Positions 45,586 to 56,195 are shown, numbered from the stretch's first letter. The stretch: DNA of 64,000 bases from Aliidiomarina taiwanensis (GCF_003987015.1 NZ_PIPQ01000001.1:248001-312000), one strand, 5' to 3'. A program made the numbers and translations. Notes: a model not told the origin generated them from the sequence alone.

Positions 45586-48228
45586 ATGGCAGAAGTAAAC
45601 TTGAAAGAACTCGCCAGTGAAATTGGTACCTCTGTAGAGAAATTACTACAGCAATTGAGTGACGCCGGTATTAACAAAACAGCGGATGACTCAATAACCG
45701 AAGAACAAAAGCAACAGTTGCTAAGTGCGAATAAGCAAGAAGAAAGCGCAACCCCTGAGCGTATGACCCTGACACGTAAAAGCCGCAGCACGCTGAACGT
45801 TGGCACAGGTCCTGGGCGCTCGAAAGCTGTGCAAGTAGAAGTTCGGAAAAAACGGACATACGTAAAGCGCAGCACGGCTGAAGAAGAGAAACGCCTTGAA
45901 GAAGAACGCTTAGAAGCTGAAGCAAAGGCGAAGGCAGAAGCCGAAGCGCGTGAAAAAGCACAAGCAGAAGCGAAAAAGAAAGAAGAAGAAGCGCAAAAAC
46001 AGCGTGAAGCGAAGCGGAAAGAGCAAGAAGCTGCAAAAGCTAAAGCAGCAGCCGCAGCTGCAGAGCGTTCGCCAGAAGAAACCGCGGCCCTCGAAAAGGC
46101 CCGTGCTGAGGAAGAACGTTTGCGTAAAATTCAAGAAGCTGAGTTGGCAAAGAAAGCCAATGAAGAGGCTGAGAAGCTCGCCGCAGAAGCTCGTCGCTTA
46201 GCGGAAGAGAACCAAGCTCGCTGGGAAGAAGAAGAGAAAAAACGGAAAAAAGCGGAAGAAGAAGAGGTGTATGTCACCACTTCAGAAACGGCAAAGCTAG
46301 CTGAACAGCAGCAAGACTCTGAAGAAGAAAGCCGTACCGCACGCCGTAAGAAAACCAAACAGCGTAAGACCAAAGAAGAAGAAGGTCAGCCACGCCGTGA
46401 ACGTCGCCGTAAAGGTGGCAAAATGAAGGCACCACAGTCTTTGCAGCATGGCTTTAATAAACCAGCTGCGCCTGTAACCCGTGAGGTACGCTTAACAGAA
46501 ACCATGACGGTGGCAGAGCTTGCCAACCGCATGTCTATTAAAGCCACCGAACTTATCAAAACCATGATGAAAATGGGTGAAATGGTGACCATTAACCAAG
46601 TGCTGGACCAAGAAACAGCAGCGCTTGTGGTTGAAGAGCTAGGTCACACACCTGTAGTGGTTCAAGACAACGCGTTAGAAGAGTCGGTATTGAGCGATCG
46701 GGGTGACGAAGGTGAGTTATTACCGCGTGCACCTGTGGTAACCGTTATGGGTCACGTAGACCATGGTAAAACCTCACTGCTCGACTATATTCGTAAAGCC
46801 AAAGTGGCGGACGGAGAAGCCGGCGGAATTACCCAGCATATTGGTGCATACCACGTTGACACAGGTCACGGTATGATTACCTTCCTAGACACACCTGGCC
46901 ACGCAGCCTTTACCTCTATGCGTGCTCGTGGTGCAAGTGCTACGGATGTTGTTATTCTTGTGGTGGCTGCGGACGATGGCGTTATGCCACAAACCGTTGA
47001 AGCAATTCAGCACGCAAAAGCGGCGAATGTGCCACTGATTGTGGCAGTGAATAAAATGGATAAGCCAACGGCTGATCCAGACCGTATTAAAAATGAACTT
47101 TCGCAGCACAATGTGTTGTCGGAAGAGTGGGGCGGTGATGTCCAATTTGTTCATGTTTCTGCAAAAGCAGGTACCAACATGGACGCACTGCTTGAAGCTG
47201 TCTTGTTACAAGCTGAATTACTCGACTTGAAAGCCAGCCGTGAAGGCATGGCCCAGGGCGTTGTGATTGAGTCTCGCCTTGATAGAGGTCGTGGTCCAGT
47301 CGCTTCTGTGTTAGTTCAAAGTGGTACCCTGAAGCGTGGCGACATCGTACTTTGTGGTCTTGAGTATGGCCGTATTCGTGCAATGCGTAACGAACTCGGG
47401 CGTGACGTTGAAACAGCCGGCCCGTCTATACCTGTGGAAATACTTGGTTTATCAGGTGTTCCTGCTGCGGGTGACGAAGTGACCGTTGTGAAAGATGAGC
47501 GTAAAGCACGTGAAGTGTCTAACTACCGCCAAGGTAAGTACCGCGACGTGAAGCTTGCTCGCCAGCAGAAAGCGAAGCTAGAAAACATGTTTAGTAACAT
47601 GGAAGAAGGCGACGTGGCAGAGCTGAACATCGTCTTGAAATCAGACGTACAAGGTTCACTCGAAGCCATCACCGAGTCTCTGACCACATTATCAACAGAC
47701 GAAGTGAAGGTGAATATTGTTGGTAGCGGTGTTGGTGGTATCACTGAGACGGACATTTCATTGGCCGGCGCTTCCAATGGTATCGTGCTTGGCTTTAACG
47801 TACGTGCCGACGCAACCGCCCGTCGTACAGCTGAAAATGAAGGCATTGAATTACGCTACTACAGTGTAATTTACGACTTAATCGAAGAGATTAAGCAAGC
47901 CATGTCAGGCATGTTAGCACCTGAGTTTAGACAAGAGATTATTGGCCTTGCAGAAGTGCGTGATGTCTTTAAGTCACCTCGTATTGGTGCCATTGCAGGT
48001 TGTATGGTAACCGAGGGCGTGGTGAAGCGTTCAGCGCCTATACGTGTACTGCGTGATAACATTGTTATTTACGAAGGCGAGCTTGAGTCGTTGCGTCGCT
48101 TTAAAGACGACGTACAAGAAGTTCGTAACGGTATGGAATGTGGTATTGGCGTTAAGAACTATAATGACGTCAAAGTAGGTGACCAAATCGAAGTATTTGA
48201 AACTGTTGAAGTTGAACGTACTTTATAA
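45586..48228 (+). CDS. infB: Translation initiation factor IF-2
   Basis: GTPase that brings fMet-tRNA to the 30S subunit. An N-terminal IF2N helix bundle ([20 protein letters not shown]) is followed by a long Lys/Glu/Ala coiled region (about 100-280), a second IF2N domain, the G domain with [17 protein letters not shown] and NKMDKP, and C-terminal domains ending in the fMet-binding beta barrel. Length 880 (E. coli 890). Internal shorter forms are known in E. coli but their start cannot be fixed here. Confidence 0.98.
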   Translation: MAEVNLKELASEIGTSVEKLLQQLSDAGINKTADDSITEEQKQQLLSANKQEESATPERMTLTRKSRSTLNVGTGPGRSKAVQVEVRKKRTYVKRSTAEEEKRLEEERLEAEAKAKAEAEAREKAQAEAKKKEEEAQKQREAKRKEQEAAKAKAAAAAAERSPEETAALEKARAEEERLRKIQEAELAKKANEEAEKLAAEARRLAEENQARWEEEEKKRKKAEEEEVYVTTSETAKLAEQQQDSEEESRTARRKKTKQRKTKEEEGQPRRERRRKGGKMKAPQSLQHGFNKPAAPVTREVRLTETMTVAELANRMSIKATELIKTMMKMGEMVTINQVLDQETAALVVEELGHTPVVVQDNALEESVLSDRGDEGELLPRAPVVTVMGHVDHGKTSLLDYIRKAKVADGEAGGITQHIGAYHVDTGHGMITFLDTPGHAAFTSMRARGASATDVVILVVAADDGVMPQTVEAIQHAKAANVPLIVAVNKMDKPTADPDRIKNELSQHNVLSEEWGGDVQFVHVSAKAGTNMDALLEAVLLQAELLDLKASREGMAQGVVIESRLDRGRGPVASVLVQSGTLKRGDIVLCGLEYGRIRAMRNELGRDVETAGPSIPVEILGLSGVPAAGDEVTVVKDERKAREVSNYRQGKYRDVKLARQQKAKLENMFSNMEEGDVAELNIVLKSDVQGSLEAITESLTTLSTDEVKVNIVGSGVGGITETDISLAGASNGIVLGFNVRADATARRTAENEGIELRYYSVIYDLIEEIKQAMSGMLAPEFRQEIIGLAEVRDVFKSPRIGAIAGCMVTEGVVKRSAPIRVLRDNIVIYEGELESLRRFKDDVQEVRNGMECGIGVKNYNDVKVGDQIEVFETVEVERTL

Positions 48229-48242
48229 ATAACACCTTCTGT

Positions 48243-48278
48243 AGCCGGCCGGTGTTCGCACTGGTCGGCTTTTTATTT
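48243..48278 (+). terminator. Intra-operonic terminator between infB and rbfA
   Basis: Twelve-bp stem AGCCGGCCGGTG/CACTGGTCGGCT (two G-T pairs), UUCG-type loop, then TTTTATTTT. The rbfA Shine-Dalgarno AGGAG overlaps its end (48280-48284). Confidence 0.85.
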
Positions 48279-48292
48279 TAGGAGTATATCGC

Positions 48293-48682
48293 ATGGCAGA
48301 TTACAAACGAGTCGACCGTTTTTCGCAGCAATTGCAACGAGAAATAGCGGTAATTTTACAGCGTGAAATAAAAGACCCACGTGTGGTTATGCCGACAGTT
48401 TCAGGTGTAGACGTATCTCGTGACTTATCTTACGCGAAAGTATTTATTACTTTTTTAAATGACGACGAAGAAAGTGTAACGGAAGGGTTAAGCGTACTAA
48501 ATGATGCTGCTGGATATATTCGCTCATTGCTTGGTAAGCGCATTTCTTCTCGGGTAACACCGAATGTAAAATTCGTTTACGATTCGTCGACAAGTGAAGG
48601 CATGCGGATGGCCAGTTTGGTCAAAAGTGCTTTAGCGGACGATGAGAAAAAAAAGAGCAAGTCTGATAAACAGGACGATTAA
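48293..48682 (+). CDS. rbfA: Ribosome-binding factor A
   Basis: KH-type protein that binds the 30S subunit during late 16S processing and cold adaptation. Motifs include RVDRFSQQLQREIAVILQREIKDPRV and SYAKVFITFLNDDEE; the C terminus is Lys/Asp-rich. The 129 residues are close to E. coli (133). AGGAG is 8 nt upstream. Part of the infB-rbfA-truB run; truB begins at the very next base after its stop. Confidence 0.97.
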   Translation: MADYKRVDRFSQQLQREIAVILQREIKDPRVVMPTVSGVDVSRDLSYAKVFITFLNDDEESVTEGLSVLNDAAGYIRSLLGKRISSRVTPNVKFVYDSSTSEGMRMASLVKSALADDEKKKSKSDKQDD

Positions 48683-49582
48683 GTGGCCCGCCGTAGAAAA
48701 AATGCCCGTGCTATTCATGGCATGGTGTTAGTTGATAAGCCCACTGGAATGACATCAAACCGTGTGGTGCAAATAGTTCGCCGAATTTTCAATGCGAGTA
48801 CTGCAGGCCATACAGGCGCACTCGACCCTTTAGCGACGGGTATGCTGCCTGTTTGTTTAGGTGAGGCCACCAAGTTTTCGCAGCTCATGTTAGAAGCGGA
48901 TAAGGCCTACCGTGTGGTCGCTAAACTCGGTGAGCGTACCGACACCAGCGATGCTGACGGTACTGTCGTAGAACGTCATCCAGTGAATATTACTGAAGCA
49001 GACGTGCTAGCCGCTTTACCCCAATTTCGGGGGGATATTCAGCAAATCCCTTCCATGTTTTCTGCTCTTAAATACGAAGGGAAGCCCTTGTATGAGTATG
49101 CCCGCGCTGGCAAAACCGTACCTCGTAAAGCCCGTGACATAACAGTGTATTCCCTTGAGCTTGTGGAATTTACCGGCGACACAGCCACTATGGATGTACA
49201 TTGTAGTAAAGGCACCTATATACGTACGATTGTCGATGACCTAGGTCAGGCGTTAGGTTGCGGGGCCCATGTGCAACAACTTCGTCGTACCGCCATTGAA
49301 AACTTCCCGGTTGACAAAATGATCACCTTAGAAGCTCTTGAAAAGGCTGCTGAAGACGGACCTCCGGACGAACTGTTGTTGCCGATGGATATGACGGCGA
49401 TGGAGTTGCCTGCTTTGTCCCTAGATGAGCGGGAAGTAAGAAACTTTGTTCACGGACAGCCCATACGACGAACGGAAGCAGGTGACTTATTTCGTGTTTA
49501 TGCGGGTAATGGCGACTTTTGGGGCGTGGCAGAACGTCGTCAAGACGGAGACCTATGGCCCCGACGCGTGGTGGTTCGCTAA
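48683..49582 (+). CDS. truB: tRNA pseudouridine(55) synthase TruB
   Basis: Makes pseudouridine 55 in the T loop of tRNAs. Catalytic aspartate lies in GHTGALDPLATGMLP; other motifs are GMVLVDKPTGMTSN, YEGKPLYEYARAGK and CSKGTYIRTIVDDLG. A C-terminal PUA-like domain follows. Length 299 (E. coli 314). GTG start 48683 abuts the rbfA stop, with AGGA inside rbfA as ribosome-binding site. Confidence 0.97.
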   Translation: MARRRKNARAIHGMVLVDKPTGMTSNRVVQIVRRIFNASTAGHTGALDPLATGMLPVCLGEATKFSQLMLEADKAYRVVAKLGERTDTSDADGTVVERHPVNITEADVLAALPQFRGDIQQIPSMFSALKYEGKPLYEYARAGKTVPRKARDITVYSLELVEFTGDTATMDVHCSKGTYIRTIVDDLGQALGCGAHVQQLRRTAIENFPVDKMITLEALEKAAEDGPPDELLLPMDMTAMELPALSLDEREVRNFVHGQPIRRTEAGDLFRVYAGNGDFWGVAERRQDGDLWPRRVVVR

Positions 49583-49600
49583 GGATTTAATTAAAACACC

Positions 49601-49629
49601 TTGAAAAATAATGGCAGCGAACGTATAAT
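49601..49629 (+). promoter_or_regulatory. Sigma-70 promoter of rpsO
   Basis: TTGAAA, 17-nt spacer and perfect TATAAT (49624-49629), followed by a GC-rich discriminator TCGCGCC typical of stringently controlled ribosomal genes. Predicted leader about 60 nt. Confidence 0.85.
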
Positions 49630-49694
49630 TCGCGCCTATTTCGCCCAAGCTGAATTAGTGATTGGCTGGGGTTCATTCAAACTGGAGAATAATG

Positions 49695-49964
49695 ATGTCA
49701 CTAACCGTTGAACAGAAAGCTCAAATCGTTAAAGAATATGCTCGCGCTGAAGGCGACACAGGTTCACCTGAAGTTCAGGTAGCTTTGCTAACGGCTCAAA
49801 TTCTTGGCCTACAAGACCACTTTAAAGAGCACAAGCATGACCACCACTCACGTCGTGGTTTGTTACGCATGGTAAGCCAGCGTCGTAAATTGCTTGACTA
49901 CCTAAAAGGTAAAGACTTAAATCGCTATGCCGATTTAATCAAGCGCTTAGGACTTCGTCGCTAA
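49695..49964 (+). CDS. rpsO: 30S ribosomal protein S15
   Basis: Primary 16S rRNA-binding protein of the central domain. The 89-residue product equals E. coli S15, with the conserved [16 protein letters not shown] and [25 protein letters not shown] lies 7 nt before ATG 49695; an adjacent ATG at 49692 is the only alternative. Autoregulation by a leader pseudoknot is known in E. coli; not assessed here. It has its own promoter and a strong terminator before pnp. Confidence 0.97.
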   Translation: MSLTVEQKAQIVKEYARAEGDTGSPEVQVALLTAQILGLQDHFKEHKHDHHSRRGLLRMVSQRRKLLDYLKGKDLNRYADLIKRLGLRR

Positions 49965-49977
49965 GACGGGTTCAACC

Positions 49978-50002
49978 AAAGGGGCCATGGGCCCCTTTTT
50001 TG
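49978..50002 (+). terminator. Intrinsic terminator of rpsO
   Basis: Nine-bp stem AAAGGGGCC/GGCCCCTTT with a 3-nt loop and T-run, 14 bp after the stop. Confidence 0.88.
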
Positions 50003-50162
50003 TTTTTAAGTTCCAGATGAAGATTTCTGTTAATGGCTTTCTTCTGTATACTATGTCAGAAGTTAATCAAAATATTTAAGTAGTATGTCAAGGCGCTGTT
50101 ATCTGGTGTCAGTAAGTGAGCCCGGGTTGGGCGTTAAATGTAAGTAAGTGAAGGAAAATATA
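50003..50162 (+). other. pnp 5' leader region
   Basis: This 160-bp stretch holds no gene. A -10-like TATACT is at 50047-50052 with a poor -35. CTTCTG/CAGAAG can form a 6-bp stem (50041-50062) and TACTATGTCA is nearly repeated at about 50080-50090. E. coli pnp is autoregulated through an RNase III-cut leader stem; I see no long stem here. Confidence 0.35.
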
Positions 50163-52268
50163 GTGAATCCTATAATTAAACAATTTCAATATGGTCAGCA
50201 CACCGTAACATTAGAAACAGGCGCAATTGCACGCCAAGCAAGTGGCGCTGTCATGGTCACCATGGACGACACCTCAGTTTTAGTGACTGTGGTAGGAAAA
50301 AAAGACGCTAAAGCCGATCAAGACTTTTTCCCTTTGACGGTGAACTACCAGGAGCGTACGTACGCTGCAGGTAAAATACCAGGTGGTTTCTTTAAGCGTG
50401 AAGGTCGCCCGAGTGAAGGTGAAACACTCACCAGTCGTCTTATTGACCGTCCTATTCGTCCACTATTCCCGGAAGGCTTCTTCAACGAAGTACAAATTAT
50501 TGCCACTGTAATGTCAGTGAACCCTGAAGTGGCACCGGACATTGTTGCGTTAATTGGTACCTCAGCAGCCCTTGCCATTTCTGGCTTGCCATTTAATGGC
50601 CCGATTGGTGCTGCGCGTGTGGGTGTATTAAACAACGAGTATGTTTTAAACCCTTCGCAGACAGATCTAACTGAATCTGCACTTGACCTTGTAGTAGCAG
50701 GTACTGAGTCTGCTGTGCTTATGGTTGAGTCAGAAGCAAGCATTTTAAGTGAAGACGTAATGCTAGGTGCCGTGATGTATGGTCACGAACAACTGCAAAG
50801 CGTGATTACGGCTGTCAACGAATTTGCTGCCGAAGTAAACACGCCGAAGTGGGACTGGCAGCCAGCTGCAAGCAATGACGCGCTTATTGAAAAAGTGCGT
50901 GCCTTCGCTGCAGACCGTATTGGCCAAGCGTACACCATCTCAGACAAAGCAGAGCGTCGTGACGCACTAGCCGCATTGCGCAATGAAATGCTGGAAGCTT
51001 TTAAAGCGGAAGATGAAGAGCTAAATGAAAAAGAAGCCGCTGATATTTTCCACGACATAGAGTCGGACGTAGTTCGTAGCCGTATTATTGCGGGTGAGCC
51101 ACGTATTGATGGCCGTGAACCAGACATGGTACGTGGCTTACACGTGGGTACGGGCGTGCTTCCACGTACACACGGTTCTGCTTTGTTTACTCGTGGTGAA
51201 ACACAGGCACTCGTGGTTGCAACGCTTGGTACTGAGCGTGACGCACAAAACATTGATGAAGTACTAGGCGCGCGTCAAGACCGCTTTATGCTGCACTACA
51301 ACTTCCCTCCTTACTGTGTAGGTGAAACAGGGTTTGTAGGTTCGCCTAAACGTCGTGAAATTGGTCATGGTCGCCTTGCTAAGCGTGGTGTTATGGCGGT
51401 TATGCCGGATGCTGAAGAATTCCCGTACACAGTACGTGTTGTAGCTGAAGTCACTGAGTCGAATGGTTCAAGCTCCATGGCTTCTGTATGTGGTACTTCA
51501 CTCGCACTGATGGACGCTGGTGTACCCATTAAAGCTTCTGTTGCTGGTATTGCAATGGGCTTAGTGAAAGAAGGCGACAAACACGTTGTACTTTCAGACA
51601 TTCTAGGTGACGAAGACCACTTAGGTGACATGGACTTTAAAGTTGCAGGAACAACGGAAGGTATTACTGCACTGCAAATGGACATTAAAATTGAAGGTAT
51701 TACCAAAGACATTATGCAGCAAGCACTAGCGCAAGCTAAAGCGGCACGTTTGCATATTCTTAAGGTAATGGACGAAGCGCTAGGTGATGCACGTTCTGAA
51801 GTGTCGAGTTTTGCGCCGCGTTTCCACGTGATGAAGATCAACCCTGAGAAAATTCGTGACGTCATAGGTAAAGGTGGTGCGGTTATCCGTGAGTTAACCG
51901 AGTCAACCAATACCAATATTGAAATTAACGATGACGGTACCATCAAAATTGCTGCAACAGATGCAGCCGATGCGCAAGCCGCGGTTGATAAGATAGAAGC
52001 CATTACTGCAGACGTAGAAGTGGGTCGTATTTACGAAGGTAAAGTTGCTCGAGTTGTGGACTTTGGTGCGTTTGTAACCATTCTTCCAGGTAAAGACGGT
52101 CTTGTGCACATTTCTCAAATCGCAGAAGAGCGTGTTGAGAATGTGAGTGACTACCTAGAAGTTGGCCAAACTGTAAGTGTGAAAGTGCTTGAAATTGACC
52201 GCCAAGGTCGTGTGCGCTTAAGCATGAAAGAAGCAGCGCCAAAGGCTGAAGAACAGCCAGCCGAGTAA
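50163..52268 (+). CDS. pnp: Polyribonucleotide nucleotidyltransferase (PNPase)
   Basis: Phosphorolytic 3'-5' exoribonuclease of the degradosome. Two RNase PH domains ([18 protein letters not shown]; second with [19 protein letters not shown]), a KH domain with [11 protein letters not shown] and a C-terminal S1 domain ([28 protein letters not shown]). GTG 50163 gives 701 residues, aligns with E. coli MLNPIVRKF and has AAGGA 7 nt upstream; an earlier GTG at 50148 is less likely. Order rpsO-pnp-nlpI is conserved. Confidence 0.97.
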   Translation: MNPIIKQFQYGQHTVTLETGAIARQASGAVMVTMDDTSVLVTVVGKKDAKADQDFFPLTVNYQERTYAAGKIPGGFFKREGRPSEGETLTSRLIDRPIRPLFPEGFFNEVQIIATVMSVNPEVAPDIVALIGTSAALAISGLPFNGPIGAARVGVLNNEYVLNPSQTDLTESALDLVVAGTESAVLMVESEASILSEDVMLGAVMYGHEQLQSVITAVNEFAAEVNTPKWDWQPAASNDALIEKVRAFAADRIGQAYTISDKAERRDALAALRNEMLEAFKAEDEELNEKEAADIFHDIESDVVRSRIIAGEPRIDGREPDMVRGLHVGTGVLPRTHGSALFTRGETQALVVATLGTERDAQNIDEVLGARQDRFMLHYNFPPYCVGETGFVGSPKRREIGHGRLAKRGVMAVMPDAEEFPYTVRVVAEVTESNGSSSMASVCGTSLALMDAGVPIKASVAGIAMGLVKEGDKHVVLSDILGDEDHLGDMDFKVAGTTEGITALQMDIKIEGITKDIMQQALAQAKAARLHILKVMDEALGDARSEVSSFAPRFHVMKINPEKIRDVIGKGGAVIRELTESTNTNIEINDDGTIKIAATDAADAQAAVDKIEAITADVEVGRIYEGKVARVVDFGAFVTILPGKDGLVHISQIAEERVENVSDYLEVGQTVSVKVLEIDRQGRVRLSMKEAAPKAEEQPAE

Positions 52269-52290
52269 GCAGCATTGTAAGTTTATTATT

Positions 52291-52317
52291 AAAAACCGCC
52301 TTCGGGCGGTTTTTTTA
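52291..52317 (+). terminator. Intrinsic terminator of pnp
   Basis: Ten-bp stem AAAAACCGCC/GGCGGTTTTT closed by a stable TTCG loop with a T-run, 22 bp after the stop. Confidence 0.93.
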
Positions 52318-52386
52318 TTGGAACTCAATGCACTTTCCTTCCTGCTATGATGTAATGAAGCAATTCATTGATTGTTGGAGTTTCTT

Positions 52387-53289
52387 GTGTACCGAGTATT
52401 AGCCATAGTGTCTGTGTTATTTATTGCTGGTTGCTCCGCACTGCCAGAGCAAGGCAATGCTAAAGTTGTAACTGAACCGACTAAACAAGCCAACAGCCGG
52501 CCTGAACTTCCCCTGGTAGAGCCAGCTCAGCCTTCTCAGGCTCGTCAGGCTGAGGCTGCGCAGTTAAGTCAATTACTTGAAAACGGTGAGCTTACAGACG
52601 AGCAGCGAAAAATAGCGCTGTACCGCCGTGGCGTGGTGTTTGATGCCTTAGGGCTGCCTTCTCTGGCCTCGTTAGATATGAACCGGGTACTGGAAATTGA
52701 CCCAGCAATGGCAGAAGCGTGGCACTACTTGGGCGTGTTTTATATGCAGCATGGTAACTACAACAGTGCCTATGAAGCGTTTGACAGCGTCATAGAGTTG
52801 CAACCCAACCACGACTACGTTTACCTGAATCGTGGGCTTGCTTCTTATTACGACGAGCAGTATGAGTTGGCTTTAAACGACTTTGCCGACTATTACTTTC
52901 AAGAGCCTTCAGACCCATACCGCATTGCCTGGTATTACTTTGCAGCGTATGAACTTGATGCAGGGCGTGCTGAAGAGCAGTTACGCCAGCAACTAGAAGG
53001 CGTCCCGGCGGACACTTGGGGTGGCTTGGTTGTCCGTTTCTTGGCGGACAAAGCGTCAGCCCAAGAGCTTATTCAAGAAGCGTTTTCTGATATAAACAGC
53101 CATGAAGACTTAGTAAGCCGACTTTGTGAAGCCTATTTTTATTTAGGCAAAAAGGCCGCAATGACTGGCGACACGGAAACAGCGCTTAATTTCTTCAAGC
53201 TTACTTTAATGACCAATGTATACCCATTTATTGAATATCGGGTTGCTCGCTCTGAGCTTTATAAATTACGTGCAACCTTAACGGATTAG
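52387..53289 (+). CDS. nlpI: TPR lipoprotein NlpI
   Basis: Outer-membrane lipoprotein that in E. coli acts as adaptor for the Prc protease and peptidoglycan hydrolases. From GTG 52387 the signal peptide ends in lipobox IAGC (C16), with GGAG 6 nt upstream of the start. TPR units follow: LYRRGVVFDALGLPSLASLDMNRVLEIDP, AWHYLGVFYMQHGNYNSAYEAFDSVIELQP and VYLNRGLASYYDEQYELALNDF. Length 300 (E. coli 294). It lies after pnp as in E. coli; a putative metalloprotease gene follows 12 bp later. Confidence 0.93.
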   Translation: MYRVLAIVSVLFIAGCSALPEQGNAKVVTEPTKQANSRPELPLVEPAQPSQARQAEAAQLSQLLENGELTDEQRKIALYRRGVVFDALGLPSLASLDMNRVLEIDPAMAEAWHYLGVFYMQHGNYNSAYEAFDSVIELQPNHDYVYLNRGLASYYDEQYELALNDFADYYFQEPSDPYRIAWYYFAAYELDAGRAEEQLRQQLEGVPADTWGGLVVRFLADKASAQELIQEAFSDINSHEDLVSRLCEAYFYLGKKAAMTGDTETALNFFKLTLMTNVYPFIEYRVARSELYKLRATLTD

Positions 53290-53301
53290 GGTGAGACAAA
53301 C

Positions 53302-54528
53302 GTGAAACGAGCATGGCTATTGCTTGTAGGGCTTGCGTTTTGTGTCACGGCAAGTGCACCGACTTTTTCTCAGAATCAAAGTCGGTTCTACTTGACCCTT
53401 GCTGCAGAGCAGGGGCATCGGCAAGCCATGTTCAGCTTGGCATTGAACTATCAGCAACATCAGCACATTTCGACGGCTCGACACTGGCTGCAGCAAGCTC
53501 TTTATGCTGGGCACCCGCAGGCGTTAAATTACCTGATTAGCTGGTTTCCACAGCATGAAAAGCAATGGTTACGGCAGGCCGCCGCTTATGGGCACCCAGA
53601 CGGTTTGGTTTTTCATTGGTTAGAAAACAGCACACCCCCCGAACAGGTGTCGCTTTCTCCGTTACAGCTTCGTCAACTTTCGCCCTTAGGTCGCTCTTTG
53701 CTTGCTCATTATAGCTTTCAGTACGATGCGCCCGCTCACTTACCCCACTGGCGTGCGTTAGCTCCTTCACAACCTCGATGGCGGGAGCGCATTCAAGGCG
53801 ATGAAGTGCTACGCCGAACACAGCAGCCATGCCATTTTAACCTGCGTCTGTACACACAGAGCAAACAGCCCCAGCAACTGCTTTCTTGGCTTGCCAAACT
53901 TGATACTTTCTTTGCTAGTCGAGGGTACCGCTTGTGTGCCAGCAAGCAAGTTTTAGATCCGTCAGTAAACTGTTCGCCGCAAACAAGTAGAGCCTACTGT
54001 CAGCTTACTATGAAGCGTACACAACCCGTGTCAGTGGTTGTTACGGAGCAAGGCGACGCCAACACCCGCAATGGTGTTGTCTATATTAACCAACATACGC
54101 ATTGGCGGGTGTTATTGCATGAGTTAGGTCATGCTTTAGGTCTTGCGGACGAATATCCCATGAGTCAGGATCTGGCACAAAGTTTTTGTGCCGGGCAATA
54201 TAATTTCTATGCGCGAAATATTATGGTTGCGGAGCCACGGCTTTATTCTCAACAGTCGGTTCATGACTTGTCACAACAGGTTCCTTGGCAGCAAGACTTA
54301 ACAACAGCAATAGCGCAACCCGTTCGTATACAGGCAGGAGAGTACTTTCGGCTGGGTTCGAACGAGCCGCAGCACGTTGGCTTATTTCCTGCCAGTACCT
54401 GCGCCCAGACACCCGCTCAGGCCTGGAAGCCTTTTGCTCAGCAAACGTTTATGGAGTATCACCACGCCCAGTTTATACCGGACTTGTACCTTCAGTGGAT
54501 GGCCGAGGCGATGGCGCTTCGGGAATAA
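53302..54528 (+). CDS. Secreted zinc metalloprotease candidate with Sel1-like repeats
   Basis: A 408-residue protein I do not recognise as a named family. It has a signal peptide (MKRAWLLLVGLAFCVTASA), then about three Sel1/TPR-like repeats at 28-105 (LAAEQGHRQAMFSLALNY; WLQQALYAGHPQALNYL; WLRQAAAYGHPDGLVF). The C-terminal half carries HELGHALGLADEY from H273, a HExxHxxGxxDE zincin motif, then a GLFPASTC and a FMEYHH segment reminiscent of the M64-type layout. Several cysteines suggest disulfides. Its place right after nlpI hints at envelope proteolysis with the NlpI adaptor; this is inference. Codon use looks like its neighbours. Confidence 0.7.
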   Translation: MKRAWLLLVGLAFCVTASAPTFSQNQSRFYLTLAAEQGHRQAMFSLALNYQQHQHISTARHWLQQALYAGHPQALNYLISWFPQHEKQWLRQAAAYGHPDGLVFHWLENSTPPEQVSLSPLQLRQLSPLGRSLLAHYSFQYDAPAHLPHWRALAPSQPRWRERIQGDEVLRRTQQPCHFNLRLYTQSKQPQQLLSWLAKLDTFFASRGYRLCASKQVLDPSVNCSPQTSRAYCQLTMKRTQPVSVVVTEQGDANTRNGVVYINQHTHWRVLLHELGHALGLADEYPMSQDLAQSFCAGQYNFYARNIMVAEPRLYSQQSVHDLSQQVPWQQDLTTAIAQPVRIQAGEYFRLGSNEPQHVGLFPASTCAQTPAQAWKPFAQQTFMEYHHAQFIPDLYLQWMAEAMALRE

Positions 54529-54554
54529 AAAAGGCCCTCTATAAAGAGAGCCTT
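54527..54554 (-). terminator. Intrinsic terminator of the lipB-lipA unit
   Basis: On the minus strand an interrupted stem (AAGGC and CTCT arms with one mismatch, loop TTAT) is followed by six T, 29 bp after the lipA stop. No T-run exists in the plus direction. Confidence 0.7.
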
Positions 54555-54583
54555 AAGCCATTGATAGGTGCTGTGGTAAAGCC

Positions 54584-55549
54584 TTACTTTACTTCGACAC
54601 CAGCGGCTTGTAAGTCTGCATGGTAGGAAGAGCGTACCAGCGGGCCAGAAGCTGCTTGGGTAAAGCCCATTTTGTCGGCTTCCCGTTTAAACATGTCAAA
54701 CTCTTCCGGTGTGACATAACGTTTGACCGGTAAATGGTGACGGCTTGGCTGTAAGTATTGACCTATCGTCAGCATATCCACATTGTGACGACGCAGGTCC
54801 TCCATAACCTCCAGAATTTCCTCATTGGTTTCACCTAACCCAACCATTAATCCAGACTTAGTACGCACGTCGGGGCGACGCTCTTTGTACTTCTTCAATA
54901 AGTCGAGAGACCATTGGTAGCTAGCGCCAGGGCGTGCAGCCCGGTACAAACGCGGGGCCGTTTCTAAGTTGTGGTTAAACACATCGGGAGCTTCCGCCTC
55001 CAAAATATCGAGAGCAACGTCCATGCGGCCACGGAAGTCTGGTACAAGAATTTCCACTTTAATGTCGGGGGTGCGGGCACGAATTTCTCGTACGCAGTCA
55101 GCAAAGTGCTGAGCACCGCCGTCGCGAAGGTCATCGCGGTCCACGGAGGTTATTACAACATAATTTACACCCATGTCAGCAATGGTTTCGCCTAGTTTTA
55201 CTGCTTCCGTAGGGTCGACAGGTAAAGGACGACCATGAGCGACATCGCAGAAAGGACAACGGCGGGTGCAAATGGCGCCAAGTATCATAAAGGTTGCTGT
55301 ACCGTGATTAAAACACTCAGGTAAGTTCGGGCAAGAAGCTTCTTCACATACGGAATGGAGGCCATGTTTGCGCATGGCTTTTTTAATATGATCGATGCGT
55401 TCGGTGCTGGCCGGTAAGCGAACTTTCAACCACTCAGGCTTGCGCAACATTTCTTCACGTTCAGTCGGTACCACTTGCACTGGAATAAGCGCCATTTTAT
55501 CGGCGTCACGTAGTTTTACACCGGGCTGAATTTTAACTGGCTTGGACAT
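54584..55549 (-). CDS. lipA: Lipoyl synthase LipA
   Basis: Radical SAM enzyme that inserts two sulfurs into octanoyl groups on lipoyl domains. The 321 residues equal E. coli LipA. The auxiliary cluster ligands C68, C73, C79 ([12 protein letters not shown]) and the radical SAM CxxxCxxC C94, C98, C101 (CTRRCPFC) are in identical positions. It overlaps the end of lipB by 17 nt, so the pathway genes are coupled. Confidence 0.98.
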   Translation of the reverse strand: MSKPVKIQPGVKLRDADKMALIPVQVVPTEREEMLRKPEWLKVRLPASTERIDHIKKAMRKHGLHSVCEEASCPNLPECFNHGTATFMILGAICTRRCPFCDVAHGRPLPVDPTEAVKLGETIADMGVNYVVITSVDRDDLRDGGAQHFADCVREIRARTPDIKVEILVPDFRGRMDVALDILEAEAPDVFNHNLETAPRLYRAARPGASYQWSLDLLKKYKERRPDVRTKSGLMVGLGETNEEILEVMEDLRRHNVDMLTIGQYLQPSRHHLPVKRYVTPEEFDMFKREADKMGFTQAASGPLVRSSYHADLQAAGVEVK

Positions 55550-56195
55550 AATCTTTCGCTAATCCCGTTTCTTGGGCCACTTCTGCATAGTGCAATTGAG
55601 CGGCGAAGTATTTAATAATGAGTTGTGCGGCTTCTTCTACTTGCGTTGGGCCCTGATGATCTGCCGTTTGCGTCATCACCATGCCGGCATAGCCACATGG
55701 ATTAATGCGCATAAAAGGGCTTAAATCCATGTTCACGTTCAAAGCAAGGCCATGGAATGAGCAACCCCGGCGAATGCGTAAACCCAGGGAGCAAACTTTT
55801 TCTTCGCCAATGTACACTCCAGGAGCGTCGGGGCGAGGGGCTGATTCAATGCCATATTCAGCCAAGCTTGAAACGACGGTTTCTTCGATGGCAGAAACTA
55901 ACCCGCGAACTCCAATTTTTAGTCGGCGGATATTGACCATAAAGTACACCACCAATTGACCAGGACCATGGTAGGTGACTTGGCCACCGCGATCGACAGG
56001 TACAACAGGGATGTCGCCAGGGGCTAGCAGGTGTTCTTGCTTGCCGGCCTGACCTTGAGTGAACACGGGCGGGTGCTCAACAATCCACAACTCATCGGCT
56101 GTGTCGTCATTTCGGTTGTCAGTGAAGGCCTGCATGGCTTCCCACGTGGGAACATAGTCTGCTCGGCCTAATTGACGAATGATAAGTTTTTTCAT
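55533..56195 (-). CDS. lipB: Octanoyltransferase LipB
   Basis: Transfers octanoate from acyl carrier protein to lipoyl domains, the step before LipA. Motifs: [29 protein letters not shown], the lysine in [14 protein letters not shown] and catalytic cysteine in [13 protein letters not shown] 56195 gives 220 residues and fits the family N terminus ([10 protein letters not shown]). No clear Shine-Dalgarno stands before it; a TTG seven codons upstream is the alternative. A TATAAT lies 6 nt before the ATG. Confidence 0.95.
   Translation of the reverse strand: MKKLIIRQLGRADYVPTWEAMQAFTDNRNDDTADELWIVEHPPVFTQGQAGKQEHLLAPGDIPVVPVDRGGQVTYHGPGQLVVYFMVNIRRLKIGVRGLVSAIEETVVSSLAEYGIESAPRPDAPGVYIGEEKVCSLGLRIRRGCSFHGLALNVNMDLSPFMRINPCGYAGMVMTQTADHQGPTQVEEAAQLIIKYFAAQLHYAEVAQETGLAKDYVQAS

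Noticed and set aside
45900-46400. Lys/Glu/Ala-rich repeats in infB as a tandem repeat or frameshift region
   Set aside because: This is the normal variable coiled segment of IF-2; the frame stays open and both flanking domains are intact.
51365-52003. Long open frame (212 codons) on the minus strand inside pnp
   Set aside because: It is antisense to the strongly conserved KH/S1 part of PNPase, has no Shine-Dalgarno or recognisable motif, and is serine/isoleucine-rich as expected for a codon-bias shadow.
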